DNA of 64,000 nucleotides. Source: Dendrosporobacter quercicolus (GTDB lineage Bacteria > Bacillota > Negativicutes > DSM-1736 > Dendrosporobacteraceae). Below are positions 50,255 to 59,047 of this stretch, in pieces. A program made the translations under genes and the position numbers. Position 1 is the stretch's first letter. Every line of letters begins with the position of its first letter. The stretch is taken from positions 186,001 through 250,000 of the forward strand of contig NZ_FNHB01000001.1 of the NCBI RefSeq assembly GCF_900104455.1, read 5' to 3'. The notes under the pieces are model-generated. The model was given only the letters and a program-made list of their open reading frames with translations, ran no database searches and was not told the DNA's origin.

Positions 50255-50794
50255 ATGTTGGCTGAATTAAGCAGCGCTTTATCGGTTTGGGCTATTCCGG
50301 CAATTTTGCTCACGATTCCTTTGCTGGGTTATTTTCGCAAGGTCAATGTTTACGAAGCTTTTGTCGATGGCGCCGGGGAAGGATTCCAGACGGCAATTAG
50401 AATTATGCCGTTTTTGGTGGCGATGATGGTATCCATTAATGTCTTCAGAGCTTCCGGCGCAATGGAAGCCTTTGTCGGTTTTCTGGCCCCGGCGCTAAAT
50501 TTGCTGGGCGTACCGGCTGATTTGGTGCCGCTGGCGATTATGCGCCCGCTTTCCGGTACCGGGGCATTGGGCCTGGCAACGGAAATCATCAACACTTTCG
50601 GTCCTGATTCATTATGCGGCCGGATTGCTTCCACTGTGCTGGGCAGTACGGATACGACTTTTTATGTTTTGACCGTATATTTTGGGGCGGTTGGTATCCG
50701 CAAACCCCGCTATTCGGTTTTTGTCGGTTTATTGGGGGATATAACCGGTTTTTTTATGTCAATATATATCTGCCGGAAGTTATTCGGCTTTTGA
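50255..50794 (+). CDS. spmB: Spore maturation protein B
   Basis: Partner of SpmA, 179 residues, about five helices, with MRPLSGTGALGLATEII and LGSTDTTFYVLTVYFG as family motifs. ATG 50255 seven bases after AGGAGG. Third gene of dacB-spmA-spmB; an upstream in-frame extension lies inside spmA and is rejected. Confidence 0.95.
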   Translation: MLAELSSALSVWAIPAILLTIPLLGYFRKVNVYEAFVDGAGEGFQTAIRIMPFLVAMMVSINVFRASGAMEAFVGFLAPALNLLGVPADLVPLAIMRPLSGTGALGLATEIINTFGPDSLCGRIASTVLGSTDTTFYVLTVYFGAVGIRKPRYSVFVGLLGDITGFFMSIYICRKLFGF

Positions 50795-50818
50795 TACGAC
50801 GCCTTAAGGACGGCGCAG

Positions 50819-50850
50819 GGACTTGGTTTAAGCCAAGTCTCATTTTTTTT
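50819..50850 (+). terminator. Terminator after spmB
   Basis: GACTTGG/CCAAGTC stem with a TTTAAG loop, then a run of T. Confidence 0.85.
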
Positions 50851-50921
50851 AGCCGTTAGTGGCACTTCATACAGGGGGGAATAGACTGTAATGTGACATT
50901 GAGGAGAATGGAGGGACGTCC

Positions 50922-52202
50922 ATGATAAAGGTTGTAGTGGTCGGCGGAGGTTGGTCCGGCTGTGCTGCTGCGCTGTCAGCGGCCAAGGCCGGCGCTCAAG
51001 TGTTGTTATTTGAACGGACCGACTTGCTGTTGGGCACAGGACTTGTTGGGGGTATCTTTCGCAATAACGGCCGGTATACGGCAGCCGAAGAAGCAATTGC
51101 AATGGGGGGCGGCGATCTGTTTGTGGCCATGGATGCCAATAGCAGGCACCGGGGCGTAAGTTTTCCCGGGCATCAGCATGCTTCTTTTTATGATGTGGCC
51201 ACAATGGAACCGCTGGTCAAAAAGATACTGCAAAACTACGGCGTGGAAATAAAAACAAAAACCCGCATTGTTGATGTCGTTAAATATGGTAAAAAGCTGC
51301 AAGGACTAATGCTTGATGGCGGTGAAGTAGTAAAAGCCGACGCGTTTGTGGATAGCACAGGTACTGCCGGTCCAATGGGGAACTGCCTGACATATGGCAA
51401 TGGCTGCGCCATGTGCATTATCCGTTGTCCTTCGTTTGGACCACGGGTCAGTGTAACTGCCAAGGCTGATATTAAAGAAATCATGGGACGTAAGGATGAT
51501 GGTTCGATTGGCGCGATGAGCGGCTCTTGTAAATTGAATAAAGATTCACTCAGCAAAGAGCTTAAAGATAAACTGGACAGCGATGGTGTTGTGGTTTTGG
51601 AAATACCGGAAAGTATCCGCAAAAGCGGTGTCCTGGGGAAAAAAGCCTGCACTCAGTATGCCTTGGCGGAGTATGCCAGAAACCTGATTCTCCTGGATAC
51701 AGGACATGCCAAAATGATGACGCCGTTTTTTCCCCTGGAAGATTTGCGAACCATTCCAGGATTGGAAAGAGCGCGGTACGAGGATCCATACGCCGGCGGA
51801 ATAGGCAACTCCATGCGTTACCTGGGCATTGCTCCCTGTGATCAAACGCTTAAGGTCGACGGTGTTGATAACTTGTTTTGCGCCGGTGAAAAATCAGCGG
51901 TTTTGGTTGGTCATACGGAAGCGGTGGCAACGGGCTTATTGAGTGGTCACAATGCTGTTCGCTATTGCCTGGATATGCAGTACTTAACGCTGCCGAATAC
52001 TTTGGCCACGGGTGATTTTATTGAATTTGTCCAGGCCAAAATGCAGACTGAGGACGGGATGCGGGTGCGCTATACGTTCTCCGGGTCAATTTATTTTGAA
52101 CGCATGAAGGAATTGGCGTTATATTCGACCAGCCGCTCTGAAGTTAAAGACCGTGTGGCGCAAACCGGACTGACTGATGTCTATAACGGATGTCTGGTTT
52201 AA
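50922..52202 (+). CDS. FAD-dependent oxidoreductase of a two-gene redox module
   Basis: 426-residue flavoprotein with an N-terminal dinucleotide site VVVGGGWSGCAAALSAAKAG (about residues 5-24) and an NLFCAGEKSAVLVGHTEAVATG C-terminal FAD motif, as in GidA/fumarate-reductase-like oxidoreductases. The middle holds a Cys cluster NGCAMCIIRCPS (about residues 161-172) that could carry redox or metal function. The substrate is unknown. The next gene encodes a Fe-S/FAD/NAD electron-transfer protein, so the two probably act together. ATG follows GGAGGGACG. Confidence 0.83.
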   Translation: MIKVVVVGGGWSGCAAALSAAKAGAQVLLFERTDLLLGTGLVGGIFRNNGRYTAAEEAIAMGGGDLFVAMDANSRHRGVSFPGHQHASFYDVATMEPLVKKILQNYGVEIKTKTRIVDVVKYGKKLQGLMLDGGEVVKADAFVDSTGTAGPMGNCLTYGNGCAMCIIRCPSFGPRVSVTAKADIKEIMGRKDDGSIGAMSGSCKLNKDSLSKELKDKLDSDGVVVLEIPESIRKSGVLGKKACTQYALAEYARNLILLDTGHAKMMTPFFPLEDLRTIPGLERARYEDPYAGGIGNSMRYLGIAPCDQTLKVDGVDNLFCAGEKSAVLVGHTEAVATGLLSGHNAVRYCLDMQYLTLPNTLATGDFIEFVQAKMQTEDGMRVRYTFSGSIYFERMKELALYSTSRSEVKDRVAQTGLTDVYNGCLV

Positions 52203-52215
52203 GGGGGGAGACGTG

Positions 52216-53187
52216 ATGAAAAAATTAACTGCAAAATGTGTTGATATCAATTCGCGCTATTGCCCTTGTCTGCTGGCCAAGACCAATCATTGCGAATTCT
52301 GCAGCCATCTGCGGGGCGGAACGGTCTGCGATTGCAACTGGTCGGGGGTTTGCATATTGTATGAGCATTACTGGCAAAATAAAAGCGGCGGCAGGCCGGT
52401 CAAGGAGGATATTCCGGCGAGATTGGAGACTGTAACCAGCTTTACCGCTACTGAACAAATCAGCGCCAATACCTACCTGCTGGAATTCTCCGTTGAAGAC
52501 GGCCTGGCCCGGCAACTGGAACGTACCGGCTCTTTTGTCTTTCTGCGCCGGGCGTCCGATCCTAAGTTTTATCATTTTCCGGTTGGTGTTATGCAGGTTA
52601 CCGGCAATACCGTCGCCGTCGTTATTGAGGCAATCGGTCCCAAATCAGTCCGGCTGATGGCGGACGCCAGCCAGCAAATCCTGGTCAACGGACCCTATTA
52701 TAATGGCGTACTGGGTCAGCCATGGATTGACAATATCAGGGATGGTAAGATATTATTGGTAGCTGGGGGGATTGGTCAGGCGCCGGCGTTGCCGCTAGTT
52801 AAAAAATTGCGGCAAAACGGCAATGAAGTATTGGCCATACTGGCGCCCGGCCAGGTACAAAAAATATTTATCGGCCAGCAGCTTGCCGAGTGGGGCGTAC
52901 AGGTACATACGGTTGATTCGATGCGGCAAGCCGGTATTCCCCTGCTAAAGAATTTGTTTGAATTAAAACCGGAATTAGTGGTCAGTTCCGGGCCGGATAA
53001 TCAGCATTATGCAGTCATTGCGGCGATGCAGGAGGCGGGTATTAACCTGCCGATGGCAGCAACAAATAATGTAACCATGTGCTGCGGCGAAGGGGTTTGC
53101 GGCAGCTGCCATAAAGTCACTCAGGATAATAAGAGTGTAAAATTGTGTAAAGTCCAACTGGATTTTGCCCAGTTACTGCAGGAATAG
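52216..53187 (+). CDS. Fe-S, FAD/NAD-binding electron-transfer protein, PyrK-like, with Cys-rich N-terminus
   Basis: 323 residues. The first 46 residues carry eight cysteines (8, 16, 18, 26, 29, 38, 40, 46). A ferredoxin-reductase FAD domain (about 65-170) and NAD domain (GGIGQAPALPLVKKL, about 190-290) follow, then a C-terminal [2Fe-2S] site of the PyrK type (MCCGEGVCGSCHKV...CK). Dihydroorotate dehydrogenase electron-transfer subunits have the last three parts but not this N-terminus. Not next to pyrD. Probably shuttles electrons between NAD(P)H and the FAD protein upstream, which ends 14 bases before. Confidence 0.82.
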   Translation: MKKLTAKCVDINSRYCPCLLAKTNHCEFCSHLRGGTVCDCNWSGVCILYEHYWQNKSGGRPVKEDIPARLETVTSFTATEQISANTYLLEFSVEDGLARQLERTGSFVFLRRASDPKFYHFPVGVMQVTGNTVAVVIEAIGPKSVRLMADASQQILVNGPYYNGVLGQPWIDNIRDGKILLVAGGIGQAPALPLVKKLRQNGNEVLAILAPGQVQKIFIGQQLAEWGVQVHTVDSMRQAGIPLLKNLFELKPELVVSSGPDNQHYAVIAAMQEAGINLPMAATNNVTMCCGEGVCGSCHKVTQDNKSVKLCKVQLDFAQLLQE

Positions 53188-53228
53188 CACATCGGTATAG
53201 AAGCTGCGGTTAAAATGAAGGAGATACG

Positions 53229-53957
53229 ATGTTGGAACGTTTGCAAAAAGTAATTAGTCAGGCCGGCATAGCTTCCCGCAGAGAAGCTGAAGAGTTGATA
53301 AAGGCTGGCCGGGTGACGGTTAATGGTGCTGTTGTAACCGAACTTGGCACAAAGGTTTTTCCTGGCAAGGACCGGGTGGCTGTTGACGGAAAGCGCTTAA
53401 CAACTGAAGAACATGTTTATCTGATGCTAAATAAGCCCAAAGGAGTGATTACCACCGTCAAAGATCCCGGCAAGCGGCAGACGGTGATAGATTATCTAAA
53501 AGATATCCCCCAGCGGATTTATCCGGTGGGCAGGCTCGATTTTAATACGGAAGGTTTGCTGCTGCTGACCAATGACGGGGCTCTTACCAATTCACTGATT
53601 CATCCCAGCCATAAAGTTTTTAAAACGTATTTGGCTAAGGTCAAAGGAATACCGCCTGAGGAGAAACTGGACTTATTAAGAATCGGCATAAAATTAGAAG
53701 ACGGAATTACCGCCCCGGCGCAGCTTTATATTGTGGCTGTCGATCAGGTGAAAAATTCGGCAACTCTGGAAATTACCATTCATGAAGGTAAAAACCGGCA
53801 AATAAGAAGAATGTGCGAAGCAATTGGCTATCCGATCCGGCAGTTAAAGCGAACGAAATTTGCCGGTTTGACGTTAAACGGATTGAGGCGGGGCCAATAC
53901 CGCCATTTGTCGGAGGACGAAGTGGAATTGCTGCAAAACCTGGCGGTAAAAAAATAA
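53229..53957 (+). CDS. rluB: Pseudouridine synthase RluB (16S/23S, RsuA family)
   Basis: Makes pseudouridine in 23S rRNA (position 2605 in E. coli). N-terminal S4 domain (about residues 1-60, LERLQKVISQAGIASRREAE) and the catalytic motif YPVGRLDFNTEGLLLLTND with the active Asp at about residue 101, then NRQIRRMCEAIGYPIRQLKR. 242 residues. GGAG upstream of the ATG. A terminator follows. Confidence 0.93.
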   Translation: MLERLQKVISQAGIASRREAEELIKAGRVTVNGAVVTELGTKVFPGKDRVAVDGKRLTTEEHVYLMLNKPKGVITTVKDPGKRQTVIDYLKDIPQRIYPVGRLDFNTEGLLLLTNDGALTNSLIHPSHKVFKTYLAKVKGIPPEEKLDLLRIGIKLEDGITAPAQLYIVAVDQVKNSATLEITIHEGKNRQIRRMCEAIGYPIRQLKRTKFAGLTLNGLRRGQYRHLSEDEVELLQNLAVKK

Positions 53958-53964
53958 TTAAATT

Positions 53965-53995
53965 GCCCTTATTTCACGGATAAGGGTATTTTTTG
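53965..53995 (+). terminator. Terminator after rluB
   Basis: CCCTTAT/ATAAGGG stem with a TTCACGG loop and a TATTTTTT tail. Confidence 0.88.
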
Positions 53996-54045
53996 TTTAT
54001 CATAATAAGACAAGCCGCAAAAAATTGTAATCATAGGGTGATCAA

Positions 54046-55287
54046 ATGAAAAATGTAATTATTGTGGGCGGCGGCGCCGCCGGCCTGATGGCTGCGGTCA
54101 GTGCGGCCGAGCAGGGCGCAAGGGTGACGGTTTTAGAAAAAATGCCGGCGATCGGCCGCAAATTATTAATTACCGGCAAGGGACGCTGCAATATTACCAA
54201 CGCCGGTGACCGGCAGACGTTTATTCAGCATATGCCTGGCAATGGGGCTTTTTTGTATAGTGCTTACCATCACTTTGACAATCAGAGTATGATGGATTTT
54301 ATGGCTCGCTGGGGTGTAGAGACTAAAGTTGAGCGGGGCGGCCGGGTTTTTCCGGTAAGTGATCAGGCGCGGGATGTTGTCAGGGCTTTTACCCGGGCGC
54401 TGACCCGCCTTAAGGTCGAAGTGCTTACCAGTCAGCCGGTGGCCGAGATCATGGCTGAGGACCGACAGGTGACAGGCGTGATCAGCGGCAGCGGCGTTTT
54501 TTACCCGGCGGAGGCGGTTATACTCACGACAGGAGGCGCTTCTTACCCCGGTACCGGTTCGGCGGGAGACGGTTATCGTATGGCACAAAAGCTTGGTCAT
54601 ACGATTGTGCCGATTAAGCCGTCACTGGTGCCGTTAGAGGTGGCGGAAGAATGGATAACCGAGCTGCAAGGATTGTCATTAAAAAATGTTTCAGCAAGTA
54701 TTTGGTCCGGCGGAAGTAAACAAGCCGAAGAATTTGGTGAAATGCTGTTTACCCACTATGGGGTATCGGGGCCAATTATTTTATCCTTAAGTAAAAAAGT
54801 GGCCGAATTGTTACCCGGCAAGCAGGAAGTAAGTATTGTCATCAATTTAAAACCGGCTTTGTCCCAGGAAGTGCTTGATAAAAGGCTGCAGCGCGATTTT
54901 GAAAAATTTGCCCGCAAGCAAATCAAGAACTCCCTGCATGAACTATTGCCGGCGAAGCTCATTGATGTGGTGATTGATCTGGCCTATTTGGATCCCGACA
55001 AGCCTGTGCATCAGATTACCAAGGCGGAGCGGGCCCGACTGCAGGAGGTCATTACCGGTCTTCCTTTGACGGTTACCGGAACCAGGCCGGTCAGTGAGGC
55101 GATTGTCACGGCCGGAGGAGTCAGTATAAAAGAAATTGATCCTAAAACGATGGGCTCAAAGTTGATCGGCAGCTTATATTTCGCCGGGGAAGTCATCGAT
55201 ATTGACGGCTATACCGGCGGCTTTAACCTGCAGGCGGCTTTTTCCACAGGCTATGTTGCCGGATGGCAGGCTGCACTGAGAGATTGA
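54046..55287 (+). CDS. HI0933/YhiN family flavoprotein
   Basis: 413-residue NAD(P)/FAD-dependent oxidoreductase. FAD site VGGGAAGLMAAVSAAEQGARV, the family motif LLITGKGRCNITNAGD (about residue 40-55), GGASYPGTGSAGDGY and a C-terminal GEVIDIDGYTGGFNLQAAFSTG. Function of the family is unknown. It begins a group that continues to aroA and cmk; the spacing suggests co-transcription with the next gene. Confidence 0.92.
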   Translation: MKNVIIVGGGAAGLMAAVSAAEQGARVTVLEKMPAIGRKLLITGKGRCNITNAGDRQTFIQHMPGNGAFLYSAYHHFDNQSMMDFMARWGVETKVERGGRVFPVSDQARDVVRAFTRALTRLKVEVLTSQPVAEIMAEDRQVTGVISGSGVFYPAEAVILTTGGASYPGTGSAGDGYRMAQKLGHTIVPIKPSLVPLEVAEEWITELQGLSLKNVSASIWSGGSKQAEEFGEMLFTHYGVSGPIILSLSKKVAELLPGKQEVSIVINLKPALSQEVLDKRLQRDFEKFARKQIKNSLHELLPAKLIDVVIDLAYLDPDKPVHQITKAERARLQEVITGLPLTVTGTRPVSEAIVTAGGVSIKEIDPKTMGSKLIGSLYFAGEVIDIDGYTGGFNLQAAFSTGYVAGWQAALRD

Positions 55288-55310
55288 CGAGTACCGAACG
55301 GAGGCTTGTA

Positions 55311-55832
55311 ATGCGAAAATCGGCGTGGCGCAGGATTCAATACGGTGAAGTTATTTTATTTAAGCTGGCAATATTTTTTATTGGTTTACTGGTACTTACC
55401 CAAGCTTTGTTATTCGGGGATCATGTACGGCCGTATTTGTCGCGGGTCGATCAGTTTGAAGGAACGCAGATTTCGTTTCAGTTGCCGCTATATGCGGCAA
55501 AGCCGCTGCAAATCAGTGATACGGCTGAGGCTGGCCGGCTGCAGTCGCTGCGTAACAGCAAAGTAATCATTATCCGAATGATTAGCCCGGCGAATAATCA
55601 TCAGGTTTTTGTAACGGTAAACGGCAAGGTCATTGATGATTTTCGCAAAGGCTCCGTGAAGCTCACTGTTTATGACGGGGATTATGTGGAAATAGACGCC
55701 AGACGGCAATCCGCGGCCGCGCAATTAGTAGTTAATGTCCCGGGCGCTTCCCTGCTTGCTCCGCCGGATGGCCTGGCGCTGGAAGGCGGTGGCGCAATGA
55801 TTCCGGTTGGCAGGGTTAAATTTAAAAACTGA
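55311..55832 (+). CDS. Single-pass membrane-anchored protein, unknown
   Basis: About 173 residues: a basic head, one membrane helix (about residues 16-36) and an extracytoplasmic domain of mixed strands (VIIIRMISPANNHQVFVTVNGKVIDDF). Possibly regulatory or wall-associated. No family recognised. ATG 55311 after GGAGG; an in-frame upstream extension overlaps the flavoprotein gene. Lies between the flavoprotein and aroA. Confidence 0.8.
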   Translation: MRKSAWRRIQYGEVILFKLAIFFIGLLVLTQALLFGDHVRPYLSRVDQFEGTQISFQLPLYAAKPLQISDTAEAGRLQSLRNSKVIIIRMISPANNHQVFVTVNGKVIDDFRKGSVKLTVYDGDYVEIDARRQSAAAQLVVNVPGASLLAPPDGLALEGGGAMIPVGRVKFKN

Positions 55833-55929
55833 CCGGACGTTGTTGGAGGATATTGGTGTTTTTCGCGGAATAAATTAAATTAACCCATTTTTAAATTGGA
55901 ACTGAATATTAGTCTAAAGGTGGTTGATT

Positions 55930-57228
55930 ATGGGAGCTGTGATAAGAATAGAACCAGCGGCAGGCTTGACTGGCAATATTGTTGTACCGGGGGATAAATC
56001 GATATCGCATCGGAGCATTATGCTGGCTGGTCTGGCAAAAACGCCGGTGTTGGTTAAGAATTTTTTATTTGCCCAGGATTGTCTGTCAACGGTCAGCTGT
56101 ATGCAGGCGCTGGGGGTAAAGGTTGAACAGAAGGCCGGCCATGAACTGGTGGTAACCGGTAATGGCCTGCGTGGGCTGGTTGAGCCGGATAATATTCTTG
56201 ATGCCGGAAATTCCGGGACGACTTTACGGTTGCTGCTGGGGATTCTGGCTGCTCAACCGTTTTTTAGCGCATTTACCGGTGATGCATCTCTGCGCAGCCG
56301 GCCAATGGGACGGGTGATTAAACCCCTGGCTGACATGGGAGCGGTCATTGCAGCCCGGCGGAAAGGTCGTCTGCTGCCTTTGTCGATAGCGCCGGCGGCC
56401 GGGCGGTTAACAGGAATCGACTACCATATGCCTATGGCTAGCGCCCAGGTTAAGTCGGCCGTTTTACTGGCAGGAATGTTTGCCGATGGAACGACTACGG
56501 TAACTGAACCCTATGCTTCCCGTGATCATACGGAAAGAATGCTGGAGACCTTTGGCGCAGGTCTTGAAAAAAACGGTACGGCGGTCAGGCTCCGCGGGGT
56601 GGCTGAGCTTTCAGCCCCGGCGGCGATAGAGGTGCCGGGCGATATCAGTTCCGCTGCATTCTGGCTGGTAGCTGCTTCTATCATCCCCGGCAGTAAGGTA
56701 ACGCTTAGCAATGTTGGCATTAATCCGACCCGTACCGGTATTTTGGATGTACTGGGGCAAATGGGAGCGGATATCCAGTTGACCAATGAACGCTGGAGCG
56801 GCCGCGAGCCGGTTGCCGACATTACCGTTAAGCATGCCCGGCTGCAGGGCGTTTCCATTGATGGAGCAATCATTCCCCGGCTGGTTGATGAAATTCCGGT
56901 TCTGGCGGTCGCCGCTATGTTTGCCGCAGGGCGTACGATCATTTCCGGGGCGGAGGAATTGCGGGTAAAGGAAACTGACCGTTTAAAAGCAGTGGCAACA
57001 GAATTTACAAAGTTAGGCGGATTAATCACTGAGACTAAGGACGGCTTATTGATTGATCCTTCGCCAAATCTCAGATCTGCCGTCTGCTATTCTTACCATG
57101 ATCACCGGATTGCTATGGCGCTGGCCGTTGCCGGCGCTGCAGCCCAAGGCGTGGAAATCGAGCAGCCCGATTGTGTAGCGATTTCCTATCCCGGCTTTTA
57201 TGCACAGCTCAACCGGTTTAATGGGTAG
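55930..57228 (+). CDS. aroA: 3-phosphoshikimate 1-carboxyvinyltransferase (EPSP synthase)
   Basis: Shikimate pathway enzyme. Motifs GDKSISHRSIML (about residues 22-33), AGNSGTTLRLLLG (about 92-104), RPMGRVIKPL and the C-terminal RVKETDRLKAVATE. The later KVTDHRIAMALAVAG motif appears as YHDHRIAMALAVAG. 432 residues. ATG 55930 is seven bases after AAAGGTGG. cmk follows 17 bases later, a common pairing. Confidence 0.96.
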   Translation: MGAVIRIEPAAGLTGNIVVPGDKSISHRSIMLAGLAKTPVLVKNFLFAQDCLSTVSCMQALGVKVEQKAGHELVVTGNGLRGLVEPDNILDAGNSGTTLRLLLGILAAQPFFSAFTGDASLRSRPMGRVIKPLADMGAVIAARRKGRLLPLSIAPAAGRLTGIDYHMPMASAQVKSAVLLAGMFADGTTTVTEPYASRDHTERMLETFGAGLEKNGTAVRLRGVAELSAPAAIEVPGDISSAAFWLVAASIIPGSKVTLSNVGINPTRTGILDVLGQMGADIQLTNERWSGREPVADITVKHARLQGVSIDGAIIPRLVDEIPVLAVAAMFAAGRTIISGAEELRVKETDRLKAVATEFTKLGGLITETKDGLLIDPSPNLRSAVCYSYHDHRIAMALAVAGAAAQGVEIEQPDCVAISYPGFYAQLNRFNG

Positions 57229-57245
57229 GCAGTATGGAGGAAAGT

Positions 57246-57917
57246 ATGAAAAAATTAGTTATAGCAATAGATGGTCCGGCCGGAGCCGGAAAAAGCACTG
57301 TTGCCCGGATTGTAGCGCAGTGCCTGGGATATGTTTATATTGACACCGGGGCTATGTACCGGGCCGTTGCCTGGCAGGCCCTGCAATCAGCAAAGCCAAC
57401 TGCGGAAACAATTGCGGAAATTGCCGCCGCCGGGAATATTGAATTAACTTATGCCGATGGGAAAACCAGTGTTAGAATAGCCGGGAAAGACGTATCTGAG
57501 GCTATACGGACTCCCCGGGTAAGCAATATGGTTTCCGAGGTAGCCCAGATACCGGCGGTAAGACAGCATCTGCTGGCATTGCAGCGCCGGATGGCGGAGT
57601 CAGGCGGGGTTGTGATGGATGGACGTGATATTGGCAGTCATGTTTTGCCGAATGCCGATCTTAAAATATTTTTAACGGCGTCAATTGATGAACGGGCCCG
57701 GCGAAGGTGGCTGGAACTGACCGCCAAAGGTTATCAGATTGACTTAGGGCAGCTTAAAACCGACATTGCCTGTCGTGATAAAAAAGATTGTGAACGCAAG
57801 ACCGCTCCCCTGATTCAGGCGGAGGATGCCGTGTTAATTGACACTACCCAATTGTCCATCAATGGCGCGGTTGAAGCAATTCTGAAGTTATGTGAGCAGA
57901 GATCCGCCCATGTATAA
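57246..57917 (+). CDS. cmk: Cytidylate kinase
   Basis: Phosphorylates CMP and dCMP. Walker A GPAGAGKST (about residues 10-18), YIDTGAMYRAVAW, VVMDGRDIGSHVLP and the lid RARRRWLEL. About 223 residues from ATG 57246, which follows GGAGG by five bases; the ATG at 57234 overlaps that site. Overlaps plsC by eight bases. Confidence 0.95.
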   Translation: MKKLVIAIDGPAGAGKSTVARIVAQCLGYVYIDTGAMYRAVAWQALQSAKPTAETIAEIAAAGNIELTYADGKTSVRIAGKDVSEAIRTPRVSNMVSEVAQIPAVRQHLLALQRRMAESGGVVMDGRDIGSHVLPNADLKIFLTASIDERARRRWLELTAKGYQIDLGQLKTDIACRDKKDCERKTAPLIQAEDAVLIDTTQLSINGAVEAILKLCEQRSAHV

Positions 57918-58521
57918 GCTGCTTAAACTATTTCTGTTTATTTTATTTAAACTGGTTTTTCGCTGCAGGGTAACCGGACAGGAAAATATTCCGCAAGCAG
58001 GCGGGGTGATTATTGCCGCTAATCATTTGAGTTTATGGGACCCTCCGTTCCTCGCCACTTTCGTTCCCCGGCCGATTCATTATATGGCCAAAGAAGAACT
58101 GTTTGCAATACCAGGGTTAGGTTGGATAATCCGGCGTCTTAATGCCTTTCCTGTCCGGCGCGGTGCGGCGGACAGGACGGCTATTCGTACTGCCATTGCC
58201 ATCCTGGAAGGCGGTGAATGCCTCGGCTTATTTCCTGAAGGCACCCGCAGTAAGGACGGCTCGTTGGGCCCGGCTGAGCAAGGGGTGGCATTGATTGCGG
58301 CCAAAGCCGGGGCAATCATTGTTCCGGCGGCGATTATTGGGACCAACAAAGGCTTTGGCGACTGGTGTTTACCCCGCTTTGAACTGCGTTTCGGCAGTCC
58401 GGTTGTTTTGCCTAAGGGAAAGGCCGACAAAGAACGCCTGGATAAAATTTCAAATCAGGTCATGACTGAAATTGGCTGCCTGCTTACTGATCAAGCTGCT
58501 AAAAAAATAACAGGGGGATGA
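57910..58521 (+). CDS. plsC: 1-acylglycerol-3-phosphate acyltransferase
   Basis: Membrane acyltransferase making phosphatidic acid. N-terminal hydrophobic helix (about residues 6-18), the catalytic HX4D motif in ANHLSLWDPP and the glycerophosphate site FPEGTRSKDG (about 110-119). About 203 residues. Starts inside cmk. A hairpin overlaps its stop and mainly serves the convergent gene. Confidence 0.92.
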   Translation: MYKLLKLFLFILFKLVFRCRVTGQENIPQAGGVIIAANHLSLWDPPFLATFVPRPIHYMAKEELFAIPGLGWIIRRLNAFPVRRGAADRTAIRTAIAILEGGECLGLFPEGTRSKDGSLGPAEQGVALIAAKAGAIIVPAAIIGTNKGFGDWCLPRFELRFGSPVVLPKGKADKERLDKISNQVMTEIGCLLTDQAAKKITGG

Positions 58522-58549
58522 GCTGATCTGACCGGCTCACCCCCCTGTT
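58509..58549 (-). terminator. Terminator for the convergent small gene, also downstream of plsC
   Basis: AACAGGGGG/CCCCCTGTT outer stem with an inner TGAGC/GCTCA stem; on the reverse strand it is followed by TATTTTTTT. It contains the plsC stop codon. Confidence 0.82.
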
Positions 58550-58565
58550 ACTGCTTGCCTTGGGA

Positions 58566-58787
58566 TTAGTTGCCTGAAGGATCTTCGGTTTCCGGGCTGC
58601 GGGAGGCAGAAGCACTGGCATCAAGGGCGGTTGCGGCGTTTGGATCAGCACTGCCGGTTTCGCTTAACTGACTGGCAGCCGCATCGTTCGAAACAGCGCT
58701 TGCTTCAAATTCAGCCCGCATCGCCATTGCTGCCAGCTCGGCATCGGAAATCGCTGAAAACAATCCGTTAACAAGATTTTTGCCCAT
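58566..58787 (-). CDS. 73-residue Ala/Ser-rich acidic protein, unknown
   Basis: Reverse-strand gene with a clean AAGGAGG ribosome site nine bases before the ATG. A helical N-terminal half (about residues 1-30, with the repeated pattern SAISDAELAAMAMRAEFEA) leads to a disordered Ala/Ser/Asp tail ending SPETEDPSGN. No signal peptide. Not related by sequence to known small acid-soluble spore proteins, though the size and composition raise the thought. The 260 bases upstream (58788-59047) hold nothing else recognised. Confidence 0.62.
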   Translation of the reverse strand: MGKNLVNGLFSAISDAELAAMAMRAEFEASAVSNDAAASQLSETGSADPNAATALDASASASRSPETEDPSGN

Positions 58788-59047
58788 TGTTTACCTCCTT
58801 AAATTCAACTATAGTTTTTTAAGTGCGATGCGGTATTAGTTTGCAGCAACTTTAGTTGATAATATTCAGCCTGTAAGCAGAGATTATTTGGTTGATATAA
58901 GTTGCGCCCGCCAAAGGCGTTTAAGAGCGGCAAATGAAACCAAAACCGGTAATTATTTTTGCGTTATCTGTGTTAGGAAAGGATTTATCAGGCAAAATAG
59001 TGAATAAAAGCAAAGGTAATGGAAAAACAGGGTGATAGGAGGATTCC

